Counted from the first letter of the stretch, positions 26,370 through 35,322 are shown. The stretch is DNA of 64,000 nt from Mycobacterium sp. OAS707 (GCF_014873705.1 NZ_JADBDS010000001.1:372001-436000); one strand, 5' to 3'. Program-made: numbers and translations. The notes: a model not told the origin generated them from the letters alone.

Positions 26370-27386
26370 TCAAAACAACGTGGGCTGCAGGACCTCGGCG
26401 GGGGCAACCGCCGGGGCCTCGCCCGCACGAAACGACCGCCGGTCGGGCGCAAGACCGTACTTGGCCACCAACGGTGTCACGCGGTCGTGCAGCGTCTTCC
26501 TGTAGTCCGACGGCAGATACGCTCCGCGCCTGTACAACTCGCGATACTCCGCGACCAACTCCGGGTGTGACCGGGCCAACCACGCCATGAACCATCCGCG
26601 AGTCGAGCCGCGCAGGTGCAGGCCGAACACCGTCACACCCGTCGCGCCGGCCGCGGCGATCTGAGCCAGCAGCGCATCGAGATGCTCGACGGAGTCGGTC
26701 AACCGCGGCAGCACCGGCGCCACCATGACGTGACAGCCAAGGCCCGCCTGACGAATTGCCGAGATCAATCCCAACCTCGCCTGCGGCGACGGCGTTCCCG
26801 GTTCGACATCCTTGTGCAGTTCCGGATCGCCGACCGCCAGCGAGACTGCGACGCTGACGTCCACGCTGCGCGCGGCCTCGACGATCAACGGTAGATCGCG
26901 GCGCAGCAGTGTGCCCTTGGTCAGGATGGAAAACGGTGTGCCGGAATCAGCAAGCGCGCCAATGATTCCCGGCATCAACGCGTAGCGGCCCTCGGCCCGC
27001 TGATACGGATCGGTGTTAGTGCCGAGCGCGACGGTCTCCCGCTGCCACGACGGTCGATTCAGCTCGCGGCGCAACACCTCGGCGACGTTGGTCTTGACGA
27101 CCACCTGCGAGTCGAAGTCGGTGCCGCAGTCGAAATCGAGGTACTCATGGGTGGGCCGGGCGAAACAGTAGCGGCACGCATGTGAACAGCCGCGGTAGCC
27201 GTTGACCGTGAACCGGAACGGCAGCATCGACGCGGCCGGCACCTTGTTCAATGCGCTCTTGCAGAGAATCTCGTGGAACGTCATGCCCTCGAACTGAGGA
27301 CTGCGGACGCTACGGACGAAACCGATGCGTTGCAGCCCAGGCAGGGCGCCGTCATCGACGCTGACGCCCTGTCGATCCCACCGCAC
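26370..27386 (-). CDS. Radical SAM protein, SOS-regulated (Rv2578c type)
   Basis: 338 residues from GTG 27386 (VRWDRQGVSVDDGALPG). The cluster motif is GCSHACRYCFARP (CxxxCxxC), followed by KTNVAEVLRRELNRPSW and the strand VALGTNTDPYQRAEGRY. This is the Rv2578c family, close to spore-photoproduct-lyase-like radical SAM proteins; the substrate is unproven but a DNA-repair role is suggested by regulation. A perfect SOS box sits 8 bp upstream of the start. Rv2578c is recalled as a LexA-regulon member. Gene order next to dhaA also matches. Confidence 0.9.
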   Translation of the reverse strand: MRWDRQGVSVDDGALPGLQRIGFVRSVRSPQFEGMTFHEILCKSALNKVPAASMLPFRFTVNGYRGCSHACRYCFARPTHEYLDFDCGTDFDSQVVVKTNVAEVLRRELNRPSWQRETVALGTNTDPYQRAEGRYALMPGIIGALADSGTPFSILTKGTLLRRDLPLIVEAARSVDVSVAVSLAVGDPELHKDVEPGTPSPQARLGLISAIRQAGLGCHVMVAPVLPRLTDSVEHLDALLAQIAAAGATGVTVFGLHLRGSTRGWFMAWLARSHPELVAEYRELYRRGAYLPSDYRKTLHDRVTPLVAKYGLAPDRRSFRAGEAPAVAPAEVLQPTLF

Positions 27387-27394
27387 CCCACTAT

Positions 27395-27410
27395 TCGAAC
27401 TCTTGTTCGA
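27395..27410. promoter_or_regulatory. SOS (LexA) box
   Basis: TCGAACTCTTGTTCGA matches the mycobacterial consensus TCGAAC-N4-GTTCGA exactly. It is directly upstream of the radical SAM gene start at 27386. Confidence 0.88.
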
Positions 27411-27443
27411 TCTGATGTCAAGGTAATTACCGGCTTGTGTCGC

Positions 27444-27481
27444 GATTACTCGTAGCCGTATATTCGGCCACGAGTAATCGG
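27444..27481. promoter_or_regulatory. Inverted repeat before padR, probable operator
   Basis: CGATTACTCGT at 27444-27454 and ACGAGTAATCG at 27471-27481 are perfect 11-bp complements separated by 16 bp. The repeat ends 13 bp before the PadR start and precedes its GGAGG site. Autoregulation is inferred. Confidence 0.6.
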
Positions 27482-27494
27482 ACGGAGGCGTGAG

Positions 27495-28130
27495 ATGGCC
27501 GAAAAGCGCAAGGTCGCGAACCTGATGGCGCTTGCGGTGCTGGCCACGGTCGTGGAGCGGCCCATGCACCGCTACGAGATGGCGTCGGTGATGCGGGCGC
27601 GCGGCAAGGAACGCGACATGGGTATCAAATGGGGATCGCTCTACACCGTCGTGCAGAATCTGGAGCGCAGCGGCTACGTCGAAGCAATCGGCGTCACCCG
27701 CCAAGGGGCCCGCCCCGAGCGCACGGTGTACCAAATCACCGACGCCGGCCGTGACGAACTCGTCGCCTGGACGCGCGAACTGATCGCCGAACCCGAGGCC
27801 GAACACACGCGATTCACCGCCGGGCTGTCCGTGCTCGCGGTGCTGGCACCGCAGGACGTCATCGATCTACTGCAGACACGGCTCGATCGGCTGTCCGCAT
27901 CCGTCGAAGCACTGAGCGCAGGACTGCAGCAGGCGTCACAGGTGCCGCGGCTGTTCCTGATCGAGGACGAATACCGCATCGCTATGACGCGCGCAGAGGC
28001 CGACTGGACGAGGTCGCTGCTCGACGAATTGACGGCGGGCACCTTCCCGCATCTCGACGCGTGGCGCCAATTCCATGAGACCGGCCAACTGCCTGCCGAA
28101 TTCACCGATCCCGCACAGGAGGAATCATGA
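27495..28130 (+). CDS. PadR-family regulator
   Basis: 211 residues. The winged helix is at the N-terminus (LMALAVLATVVERPMHRYEMASVM, then WGSLYTVVQNLERSGYVEAIG and the wing RTVYQITDAGRDEL), with the long C-terminal dimerisation helix typical of PadR-s2 proteins. It overlaps the monooxygenase start (ATGA at 28127), so it is its obvious regulator. A GGAGG at 27485-27489 marks the start. Confidence 0.92.
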   Translation: MAEKRKVANLMALAVLATVVERPMHRYEMASVMRARGKERDMGIKWGSLYTVVQNLERSGYVEAIGVTRQGARPERTVYQITDAGRDELVAWTRELIAEPEAEHTRFTAGLSVLAVLAPQDVIDLLQTRLDRLSASVEALSAGLQQASQVPRLFLIEDEYRIAMTRAEADWTRSLLDELTAGTFPHLDAWRQFHETGQLPAEFTDPAQEES

Positions 28131-29353
28131 CCGCAACACGTACCGCACTCGTGATCGGCGGCGGAATCGTCGGGCCGGTCGCAGCGACCGCGTTCGCCAT
28201 GGCAGGCATCGACGCCACCGTGTACGACGCGCGGCCAGCAGATGCGGCCTCGGCCAACGGGATCGGTGGATCGCTTGCACTCGAACCCAACGGTATGGCC
28301 GCACTGCGGATCGTCGGCGCCGATGACGACGTCCGCGCCGCCGCCACGCCGATCACGCGCTCAATCATGTCGATCGCCAACAGGCCGGGCCGCGAGATGC
28401 CGACACCTCAAGGGCTCGGGCCACGCCAACTCATCGACCGCGGCGCGCTGCACCGGATACTCCGGAACCGAGCAGAGCGAGCCGGTGTGCGAATCCACGA
28501 CGCCAAGAAGCTGATTCACGTCGACGAACGACGCGACGGTGTCACCGCTCATTTCGCCGACGGCACCAACGCGAGCGCCGACGTGCTGATCGGCGCCGAC
28601 GGGGTGCAGTCGACAGTGCGCAGGCTCATCGACCCCGCGGCGCCCGGCGCGCGTTATCTCGGACTGCTCGGCTTCGAGGGCCTTGTCGACGACGCATCCG
28701 ACACTGCGCAGTTAGAGCCCGGCACCATGACATTCGCGTTCGGGCGGCGCGCGTACTACCTGTACTGGAAGCGGCCCGACGGCCGCATCGGCTGGGGCGC
28801 GAATCTGCCGTCATCCCAACACATGACCCTGAAGCAAGCCCGCGCCGTTGCCGCCGAAGAATGGTTGACGACGCTGCGCAACGCCTACGCGAACGACATC
28901 CCGGGCGCACGGCTGGCCGCCGAGACAACCAGCCAGACACTGCAAGCCGTTGGCGGCCTGCACATCATGCCGCCCGTCCCGCACTGGCACCGTGGCCGGA
29001 TGGTGCTCGTCGGCGACGCCGTGCACGCCCCGTCCAACAGCACCGGCCAAGGCGCGTCGCTTGCAATGGAGAGCGCCATTCAGCTGGCGCGTTGTCTGCG
29101 CGATGTACCCGATGTCTCGTCGGCATTCGCGACATACGAGCGCTTGCGCAGGCCACGAGTGGAGAAGATCGCCGCGCGCGGAGCCCGCATCAGCCACGCG
29201 AAGGCGCCTGGCCCGATCGCGCAGCGAATGATGCGGCTGCTGCTGCCGATCATGTTCTCGGCGACGAACGTGGAGAAAACCATGGCCGCCGAACAGCGCT
29301 ACGCCATCGACTGGGACACGCCGCTACAGGAGGACACAAAAGCACTCGCATGA
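28127..29353 (+). CDS. FAD-dependent monooxygenase (PHBH-type)
   Basis: 408 residues. The FAD fold is shown by VIGGGIVGPVAATAFAMAG, the DG motif in IGADGVQSTVRRLIDP and the GD motif LVGDAVHAPSNSTGQGASLAMES. These define group A flavoprotein hydroxylases (p-hydroxybenzoate hydroxylase-like), which also include polyketide and antibiotic monooxygenases such as TetX. PadR control directly upstream often marks drug- or xenobiotic-inducible genes. Its stop lies within the first operator of the next TetR gene. Confidence 0.9.
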   Translation: MTATRTALVIGGGIVGPVAATAFAMAGIDATVYDARPADAASANGIGGSLALEPNGMAALRIVGADDDVRAAATPITRSIMSIANRPGREMPTPQGLGPRQLIDRGALHRILRNRAERAGVRIHDAKKLIHVDERRDGVTAHFADGTNASADVLIGADGVQSTVRRLIDPAAPGARYLGLLGFEGLVDDASDTAQLEPGTMTFAFGRRAYYLYWKRPDGRIGWGANLPSSQHMTLKQARAVAAEEWLTTLRNAYANDIPGARLAAETTSQTLQAVGGLHIMPPVPHWHRGRMVLVGDAVHAPSNSTGQGASLAMESAIQLARCLRDVPDVSSAFATYERLRRPRVEKIAARGARISHAKAPGPIAQRMMRLLLPIMFSATNVEKTMAAEQRYAIDWDTPLQEDTKALA

Positions 29354-29388
29354 TGCGTGTCATGCGACTAGCATGATGCCCATCATGC
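29348..29388. promoter_or_regulatory. Two adjacent GCATGATG palindromes over a TetR start
   Basis: GCATGATGCGTGTCATGC (29348-29365) and GCATGATGCCCATCATGC (29371-29388) have centres 23 bp apart. The second is a perfect 8-bp inverted repeat and contains the TetR ATG codons at 29373, 29376 and 29385. The first overlaps the stop of the monooxygenase. Confidence 0.65.
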
Positions 29389-29972
29389 GAAGAGTCGGCG
29401 GTGCACGCGCAGAGGCCAAGCAGGAATCGCTGGACAAGATCCTGGACGCCGCCGCGCGCCGCATTCGCGAAGACGGACTCGACGGCGCGGCGATCGTTCC
29501 GGTGATGCGGGACGCCGGCCTGACGCACGGGGCGTTCTACTCACACTTCTCCAGCAAGGAGGACCTGGCGAATGCCGCGTTCGCGCGGGCGATCACCACG
29601 GGCAGGCCACACTGGATCAAGCCCAGATCCGGCGAGTCGTGGCGGGACAGGCTGACCAGCCTGGCCAGGCGCTACCTCACCACCGCTCACCGCGACAACC
29701 TCTCCACCAGTTGCGGATTCGCAACCCTGAGCTCCGACGCGGCCCGTGCGTCCGACGAGTTCCGGACACGTTACGAACGCGAACTGCGGGGGTCGTTGGC
29801 CGCGATCTGTGACGGCGACAATCAGCACCTGGACGACGCGATCGCGCTGATGACGGTCTGCGTCGGTGGGATGGCGCTGTCCCGTGCCGTCGCCGACCCG
29901 AAGTTCTCGGCCCGCATCTTGCGCGTGGCCCGCGAAGCCGCCGCGAAACTCGCTGATAACCAACCGAATTGA
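29373..29972 (+). CDS. TetR-family regulator upstream of dhaA
   Basis: 199 residues ([17 protein letters not shown]). The HTH spans [55 protein letters not shown] 29373, 29376 and 29385 are all possible; the basic start after 29385 ([13 protein letters not shown]) is the usual beginning of this TetR subgroup, so the true start may be 29385. It ends 10 bp before dhaA, so it may control the dehalogenase as well as the monooxygenase upstream. Confidence 0.88.
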   Translation: MMPIMRRVGGARAEAKQESLDKILDAAARRIREDGLDGAAIVPVMRDAGLTHGAFYSHFSSKEDLANAAFARAITTGRPHWIKPRSGESWRDRLTSLARRYLTTAHRDNLSTSCGFATLSSDAARASDEFRTRYERELRGSLAAICDGDNQHLDDAIALMTVCVGGMALSRAVADPKFSARILRVAREAAAKLADNQPN

Positions 29973-29982
29973 GGAGGACGCA

Positions 29983-30873
29983 ATGCCGGGAGCCAAGCCC
30001 TACGGCCAGCTGCAGTACAAGCAGATCAACAGCAAGCGGATGGCGTACATCGACGAGGGCCAAGGCGATGCGATCGTGTTCCAGCACGGCAATCCGACGT
30101 CGTCGTATCTGTGGCGAAACGTCATGCCGCATCTGGAGGGGCTGGGTCGACTGATCGCCTGCGACCTGATCGGCATGGGTGCCTCCGACAAGCTCGACGA
30201 TTCGGGCGCGGACCGCTACCACTACGCCGAGCAGCGCGATTTTCTTTTCGCGCTTTGGGATGAACTCGACCTGGGCGATCGGGTGATACTTGTTCTGCAC
30301 GACTGGGGTTCAGCGCTTGGCTTCGACTGGGCGAACCAACACCGTGACCGGGTGGCCGGAATCGCCTACATGGAAGCGATTGCAATGCCGGTCAATTGGG
30401 ACGATTGGCCCGACGCCGGCCGTCGCGTCTTTCAGGGATTCCGCTCGCCAGAGGGCGAAGCGATGGTGCTCGACAAGAATGTCTTCGTCGAGCGGGTACT
30501 GCCCGGCTCGATCCTTCGTCAACTCAGCGAAGAAGAGATGGACCACTACCGCGCACCGTTCCGCAACCCGGGCGAAGATCGACGGCCGACATTGTCGTGG
30601 CCACGCAACATCCCTATCGAGGGTGAACCGGCCGACGTGGTCGCCACCGTCGAGGAGTATGGCAAGTGGCTGTCGCAGAGCGAGGTGCCCAAACTCTTCG
30701 TGAACGGCGACCCCGGATCGATCATCCAGGGACGTGTCCGCGACTTCGTCCGCACCTGGCCGAACCAGACCGAGGTCACGGTGCCCGGTTCGCACTTCCT
30801 TCAAGAAGACAGCCCCGACGAAATCGGGGCCGCCGTCGCGTCATTTGTGCGCGCGGTGCGCGCCAGTAGTTAG
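29983..30873 (+). CDS. dhaA: Haloalkane dehalogenase
   Basis: 296 residues, the length of LinB/Rv2579-type enzymes. Catalytic residues line up one position before LinB: nucleophile D107 and halide-binding W108 in HDWG, acid E131 in YMEAIA, base H271 in GSHFLQED, and halide-binding N37 in HGNPTSS. The enzyme hydrolyses carbon-halogen bonds to alcohols in the cytosol. The ATG at 29983 has AGGAGG at 29972-29977, overlapping the TetR stop. Position between the radical SAM gene and hisS is the ancestral one; the regulators in front are an insertion relative to M. tuberculosis. Confidence 0.95.
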   Translation: MPGAKPYGQLQYKQINSKRMAYIDEGQGDAIVFQHGNPTSSYLWRNVMPHLEGLGRLIACDLIGMGASDKLDDSGADRYHYAEQRDFLFALWDELDLGDRVILVLHDWGSALGFDWANQHRDRVAGIAYMEAIAMPVNWDDWPDAGRRVFQGFRSPEGEAMVLDKNVFVERVLPGSILRQLSEEEMDHYRAPFRNPGEDRRPTLSWPRNIPIEGEPADVVATVEEYGKWLSQSEVPKLFVNGDPGSIIQGRVRDFVRTWPNQTEVTVPGSHFLQEDSPDEIGAAVASFVRAVRASS

Positions 30874-30912
30874 GCCCTAATCACCGGCGATGAGCGCTTG
30901 CGCGAAGAGCAA

Positions 30913-31329
30913 TCACCACTGCGAGAGCTGGCACTGCAGGTTGTATGGAGCGTCCTGCTGCACGACCACCTGACCGTCCACGGCGATTTCGCAATGCGGA
31001 TTCGGTGCGGCCTGCCCGCCGTGCGTGGTGCTGCTGACGGTGAAGATCGCCCACTGCGGATCGGCAAGCGTGGTCTCGAACACCCACGGCGCGTCCGGCC
31101 CGACGTTGATGGTCTCTCGCTTCACGAATGCGTACGCATCGGCGTTGTAGGCCTGCTTGTTCGGCGGCTGGTTGACCAGATAGAAGAGGTCGAAATCAGC
31201 GGGGCCGCCCGTCGTGAGCGTGTACCGCACCTGGTGACCAGCCGGCTCAGCGCTCGCCACGCCATGACTCACTGTAATTCCGGCAGCCGCCACCACCAGC
31301 GCAGCCCCAACCGTTGTCACTTTTCGCAT
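30913..31329 (-). CDS. Secreted MmpS-like small protein
   Basis: 138 residues from ATG 31329. The first about 30 residues (MRKVTTVGAALVVAAAGITVSHGVASAE) are a Sec signal peptide cut near ASA-EP. The mature part begins VRYTLTTGGPADFDLFYLV and ends with NPHCEIAVDGQVVVQQDAPYNLQCQL, a Cys-bounded beta segment resembling MmpS transport-accessory proteins; this likeness is by eye only. No mmpL is adjacent. It is convergent with dhaA and divergent from the permease. Confidence 0.7.
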   Translation of the reverse strand: MRKVTTVGAALVVAAAGITVSHGVASAEPAGHQVRYTLTTGGPADFDLFYLVNQPPNKQAYNADAYAFVKRETINVGPDAPWVFETTLADPQWAIFTVSSTTHGGQAAPNPHCEIAVDGQVVVQQDAPYNLQCQLSQW

Positions 31330-31457
31330 GTCCGTCACATCGCGGCACGGTACCGGATCGTTACAACCGGTACATGTCCACACACCCTGGCCAAATCTGT
31401 TCACGCAGGGAACGTGCTTGAAATCGATACGAAACAAGTCGGTCTTAATTTCGCGGC

Positions 31458-33119
31458 ATGACACAAGAGCTCAGCAAAGAGCCGCTGAACGAGATCGTCG
31501 AGACCGACCTCGACACAATGACAGCCACCAAGGAAACCTTGGAGGACTACACGCTGCGATTCGCACCGCGCAGCTACCGGAAATGGTCAACACGTGTCGT
31601 CGGCATATCCGCGCTGGGCGGCATCGCATATCTCGCCGACTTCGCAATCGGCGCCAACGTCGGCATCTCGTACGGCACCACCAACGCACTCTGGGGCATC
31701 CTGATCTTCGCCGTCGTCATCTTCTTGACCGGCTTCCCGGTTGCCTACTACTCCGCGCGCTACAACATCGACCTCGACCTCGTCACTCGCGGTAGCGGAT
31801 TCGGCTACTACGGCTCGGTGGTCACCAACGTCATCTTCGCGACATTCACCTTCATCTTCTTTGCGCTCGAGGGCTCGATCATGGCGCAGGGACTCAACCT
31901 CGGGCTGCATGTCCCGTTATGGCTCGGCTATGCGGCTTCGACGCTGATCATCTTTCCGCTCGTGATCTACGGCATGAAAGTGCTGTCCACACTTCAGGTC
32001 TGGACCACTCCCCTGTGGCTGGTGCTGATGGTCGCGCCGTTCGTGTATCTGGTGATCAGTCATCCCGATTCGGTCAGCCAGTTCTTCGCCTACCAGGGTG
32101 AGAACGGTAAGGGCGGCTTCGATCTGGGCTCGACCCTGCTGGCCGCGGGTGTCTGCTTGTCGCTGATCGCCCAGATCGCCGAACAGAACGACTATCTGCG
32201 CTTCATGCCGCCGCAAACCCCGGAGAACAAGCGCAGCTGGTGGACGTGGCTGATCCTGGCCGGGCCCGGCTGGGTGTTCTTCGGCGCCATCAAGCAGATC
32301 GTCGGTCTGTTCCTCGCGGTGTACCTGATCGCCAACGTGGCCAACAGCGCAGGCATCGCCAACCAGCCGGTGCACCAGTTCCTGGAGATCTACCGCAACT
32401 TCCTGCCCGGCTGGCTCGCGATGACGTTGGCCGTCGTCCTCGTCGTCATCAGCCAGATCAAAATCAACGTCACCAACGCCTACTCCGGCTCGCTGGCGTG
32501 GACCAACTCCTTCACGCGCATCACGAAGCACTACCCGGGACGCATCGTGTTCCTCGGCGTCAACCTGTTGATCGCGCTGATCCTGATGGAAGCCAACATG
32601 TTCAGCTTCCTGAACACCATCCTCGGTTTCTACGCCAACTGCGGGATGGCCTGGGTGGTGGTGGTCGCCTCAGACATCGTGTTCAACAAGTACTTGTTGA
32701 AGCTCTCCCCGATGAAGCCGGAGTTCCGCCGCGGCATGCTGTATGCGTTCAACCCGGTCGGCTTCGGCTCGATGCTGCTGGCCGCGGGCCTGTCGGTCAT
32801 CGCGTTCTTCGGCGGCCTCGGCGAGGCGATCCGCCCGTACTCACCGCTGGTGGCGATCGGCCTTGCGCTGGTGTTGCCACCGATCCTCGCCATCGCCACC
32901 AAGGGCAAGTACTACTTGCGCCGCACGGACGACGGCATCGATCTGCCGATGTACGACGAACACGGCAACCCGTCGGGCGAGCACCTGAAATGCCACGTGT
33001 GCCATCACGACTACGAGCGCCCCGACATGATGCGGTGCGAGACGCACGATGCGCACGTCTGCTCGCTGTGTCTGAGCACTGACAAGGTGGCCGACCACGT
33101 GCTGCCCGCGCAGACGTAG
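31458..33119 (+). CDS. NCS1-family (purine/cytosine-type) permease with zinc-finger-like C-terminal tail
   Basis: 553 residues. About twelve membrane segments fit the NCS1 nucleobase/hydantoin family; the soluble N-terminus (about 50 residues) precedes FAIGANVG. The last about 45 residues add C512, C515, C527, H530, C535 and C538, a pattern C-x2-C-x11-C-x2-H-x4-C-x2-C with YERPDMMRC between. That is a compact zinc-binding module, unusual on this transporter family. Cytosolic location is likely. Substrate probably a nucleobase or related ring; the zinc tail may sense or dock something. Upstream 31330-31457 holds the divergent promoters. Confidence 0.85.
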   Translation: MTQELSKEPLNEIVETDLDTMTATKETLEDYTLRFAPRSYRKWSTRVVGISALGGIAYLADFAIGANVGISYGTTNALWGILIFAVVIFLTGFPVAYYSARYNIDLDLVTRGSGFGYYGSVVTNVIFATFTFIFFALEGSIMAQGLNLGLHVPLWLGYAASTLIIFPLVIYGMKVLSTLQVWTTPLWLVLMVAPFVYLVISHPDSVSQFFAYQGENGKGGFDLGSTLLAAGVCLSLIAQIAEQNDYLRFMPPQTPENKRSWWTWLILAGPGWVFFGAIKQIVGLFLAVYLIANVANSAGIANQPVHQFLEIYRNFLPGWLAMTLAVVLVVISQIKINVTNAYSGSLAWTNSFTRITKHYPGRIVFLGVNLLIALILMEANMFSFLNTILGFYANCGMAWVVVVASDIVFNKYLLKLSPMKPEFRRGMLYAFNPVGFGSMLLAAGLSVIAFFGGLGEAIRPYSPLVAIGLALVLPPILAIATKGKYYLRRTDDGIDLPMYDEHGNPSGEHLKCHVCHHDYERPDMMRCETHDAHVCSLCLSTDKVADHVLPAQT

Positions 33120-33174
33120 TGTGACGTAGCGCACAGCGTTGAACCGATCCGCGAGCAGACGCGTTTAGCCGGTA

Positions 33175-34230
33175 GTGACCCAACTCAGCCGTCGCTCGGT
33201 TCTGCTTGGCATCGGTGCGGTCGGCGCATTCTTGGCGATCGACCTCGGGGCCGTCGCCTACGCCAACAAGTGGATCGGACCGCGCTCGCTGACCCGCGAG
33301 ACCTTCATGGCCGGCTTCCGCACGGTATTCGGCCTTCATCCCGGCTTCCGGCGCAACCACGCCAAAGGGGTCGTGGTCAACGGCTACTTCGACAGCAACG
33401 GCGACGGTCGTGAGCTGTCGAAAGCCGCTCTGTTCACGCCCGGTCGAACTCCGGTGATCGGACGGTTCTCGCTGAGCGGCGGCAACCCGATGGTGGCCGA
33501 CGCACCGGCGACGGCGCGCGGCCTCGGACTCGCATTCGCCTTCCCCGATGCCACGCAGTGGCGGATGGCGTTGCTGAATTTGCCGGTGTTCGTTGACCAT
33601 TCGCCGCAAGGCTTCTACGACCGGCTGCTGGCATCGAAGACGGATCCGGCAACAGGGAAACCCGACCCGGTGGCGATGTCGGCATTCAACAAAGCGCATC
33701 CCGAGTCGGTCGCAACGATGGCACTGATCAAGCAGCATCCGCCGACCCCGGGGTTCGCCGACAGCACGTACAGCAGTCTCATCACGTTCTTCTTCGTCAA
33801 CGACGCAGGTGAACGCACACCGGTGCGGTGGGCGTTCGTCCCGATGCAAGCGGCGTTACCACCGCTGCCGGGAACAACAAACTCGCTTTTCGACGCGCTT
33901 GTGCGTCAGATGCGCAGCGGCCCACTGCGGTGGCGACTGTTGCTGAGCGTCGGTCAACCGGGCGATCCGATAGCCGACGCGACGCAGGCGTGGCCGAGCG
34001 ATCGCCGCACCGTCGACGCGGGCGTGCTCACCTTGACGACCGTCGAGACCGAAGCGGCCGGCAATGCTCGCGACGTCAATTTCGATCCGCTCGTACTGCC
34101 CGATGGGGTCGAGCCATCGGATGACCCATTGCTTTCCGCCCGGTCCGCCGTGTACGCGGCCTCCTATCGAGCACGGACGGGTGAGCCGAAGTCGCCGTCC
34201 GCGGTGCAGGTCGACGAGGTCGCACCGTGA
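33175..34230 (+). CDS. Tat-exported catalase-like haem peroxidase (SrpA type)
   Basis: 351 residues from GTG 33175. MTQLSRRSVLLGIGAVGAFLAI is a twin-arginine signal. RRNHAKGVVVNGYF holds the distal His of the catalase fold, RPxxARGLGLAF-like text follows, and ARSAVYAASYRAR supplies the proximal Tyr region. It is half the length of normal catalases, as in catalase-family peroxidases such as SrpA. It would consume peroxide outside the membrane, with electrons possibly from the cytochrome b561 gene that overlaps it (GTGA at 34227). Confidence 0.85.
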   Translation: MTQLSRRSVLLGIGAVGAFLAIDLGAVAYANKWIGPRSLTRETFMAGFRTVFGLHPGFRRNHAKGVVVNGYFDSNGDGRELSKAALFTPGRTPVIGRFSLSGGNPMVADAPATARGLGLAFAFPDATQWRMALLNLPVFVDHSPQGFYDRLLASKTDPATGKPDPVAMSAFNKAHPESVATMALIKQHPPTPGFADSTYSSLITFFFVNDAGERTPVRWAFVPMQAALPPLPGTTNSLFDALVRQMRSGPLRWRLLLSVGQPGDPIADATQAWPSDRRTVDAGVLTLTTVETEAAGNARDVNFDPLVLPDGVEPSDDPLLSARSAVYAASYRARTGEPKSPSAVQVDEVAP

Positions 34231-34856
34231 CCGCGCCGGCGGGCTATCCACTGCGCACGCGCATCCTGCACTGGCTGACCGCGGTGCTCGTGTTCAGCAT
34301 GCTGCTCATCGGATTCGCGATGGTGAACTCGATCGGCTCCTACGCCTCGCTGCGCGCTGTGCACATGTCGCTCGGCATCATCGTGCTCGTCATCGTCGTG
34401 GTGCGGGCCGCCAACAGGTTCACGCACCGCGTGCCCACGCTGCCCGAAACGGTCGGCTGGCTGGAACACAAGGTCGTCATCGGTTCGGAACTCCTGTTGT
34501 ACGCGCTTCTGCTGGCCCAGCCGCTCGTCGGATGGGCAATGGTGTCGGCCACCGGTAAGCCGGCCGTCGTCTTCGGATCGGTGTCCCTGCCTCGCATTGC
34601 GCCGTTCGACGCGGACCTGTATTTCACGCTGCGCCAAACGCATTCGCTGCTCGCCTACACGTTGGTGATTGTCATTGCCGCACACGTCAGCGCCGTGCTG
34701 CTGCACACGCTGACGCTGCGCGACGGCATGCTGTCCCGGATGGCGTTTGCGAATTCGGCCACGTCCGAGCCGGCTAGCGTGCACCCTGCAATAGGTGAAC
34801 ACAGCAACCCCGCCGCGAACACTGGCAGACACGGGCGGCCTCGTCGTCACCGATGA
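34227..34856 (+). CDS. Cytochrome b561-type membrane haem protein
   Basis: 209 residues with four membrane segments: RILHWLTAVLVFSMLLIGFAM, LGIIVLVIVVVRAAN, ELLLYALLLAQPLVGWAM, LLAYTLVIVIAAHVSAVLLH. Conserved haem His are in LHWL, VHMSLG, QTHSLL and AAHVSAVLLH. GTG 34227 overlaps the catalase-like stop, so the pair is co-translated. It probably passes electrons from the quinone pool to the exported peroxidase; that pairing is inference from context. The hydrophilic tail (about 45 residues) overlaps the next ORF. Confidence 0.85.
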   Translation: MTAPAGYPLRTRILHWLTAVLVFSMLLIGFAMVNSIGSYASLRAVHMSLGIIVLVIVVVRAANRFTHRVPTLPETVGWLEHKVVIGSELLLYALLLAQPLVGWAMVSATGKPAVVFGSVSLPRIAPFDADLYFTLRQTHSLLAYTLVIVIAAHVSAVLLHTLTLRDGMLSRMAFANSATSEPASVHPAIGEHSNPAANTGRHGRPRRHR

Positions 34857-35322
34857 CGGCCGACGGGTGCTCGTCTTTGACCGTCGGACGGGTGCGCTGA
34901 CGGTCGTGACATTTGTGCTGGGGCTGCTTGCAGTCGTCGTCGGCGGCTTCGGTCTCGTCGCGCTCATCGCCGGCACGCCGTCTCGCGGAGTCGGCGCGGT
35001 ATTCGCGGTCGTCGGCCTGGTGATCGCGATAGGAGCAGTGGTGGCGTTCCGTCAGTTTCGCCGCCGCCGCAGTCAACCGCTGCACACCTGTCGCCCGGTG
35101 GCGGTCATCGACCGCAAGCTCGGGATATTCAGCTACGGCGGCGGTGCAATCGTCCAGTTGGATCAGGTGCGCTTTGCGCGCAAGCTGCAGATCGGCTCGA
35201 GCTCGCCGAAACTCGTCGCGGTCACGCCAGGCGGCACGCACGTGCTCAAGCGCGGAAACCCGTTCGACGGCGGCATCGGCAATGTCGATGAACTGTTGAC
35301 TGCGGTTGTCACAGGCGGCTGA
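34795..35322 (+). CDS. Two-TM hypothetical membrane protein
   Basis: 175 residues from GTG 34795, or 151 from GTG 34867. Two membrane helices, VVTFVLGLLAVVVGGFGLVALIAG and GVGAVFAVVGLVIAIGAVVAF, are followed by a cytosolic beta-rich part ending GGIGNVDELLTAVV. The 34795 start overlaps the cytochrome b561 gene by 62 bp, which is more than usual; 34867 leaves a 10-bp gap. No function can be assigned. Confidence 0.65.
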   Translation: MNTATPPRTLADTGGLVVTDDGRRVLVFDRRTGALTVVTFVLGLLAVVVGGFGLVALIAGTPSRGVGAVFAVVGLVIAIGAVVAFRQFRRRRSQPLHTCRPVAVIDRKLGIFSYGGGAIVQLDQVRFARKLQIGSSSPKLVAVTPGGTHVLKRGNPFDGGIGNVDELLTAVVTGG

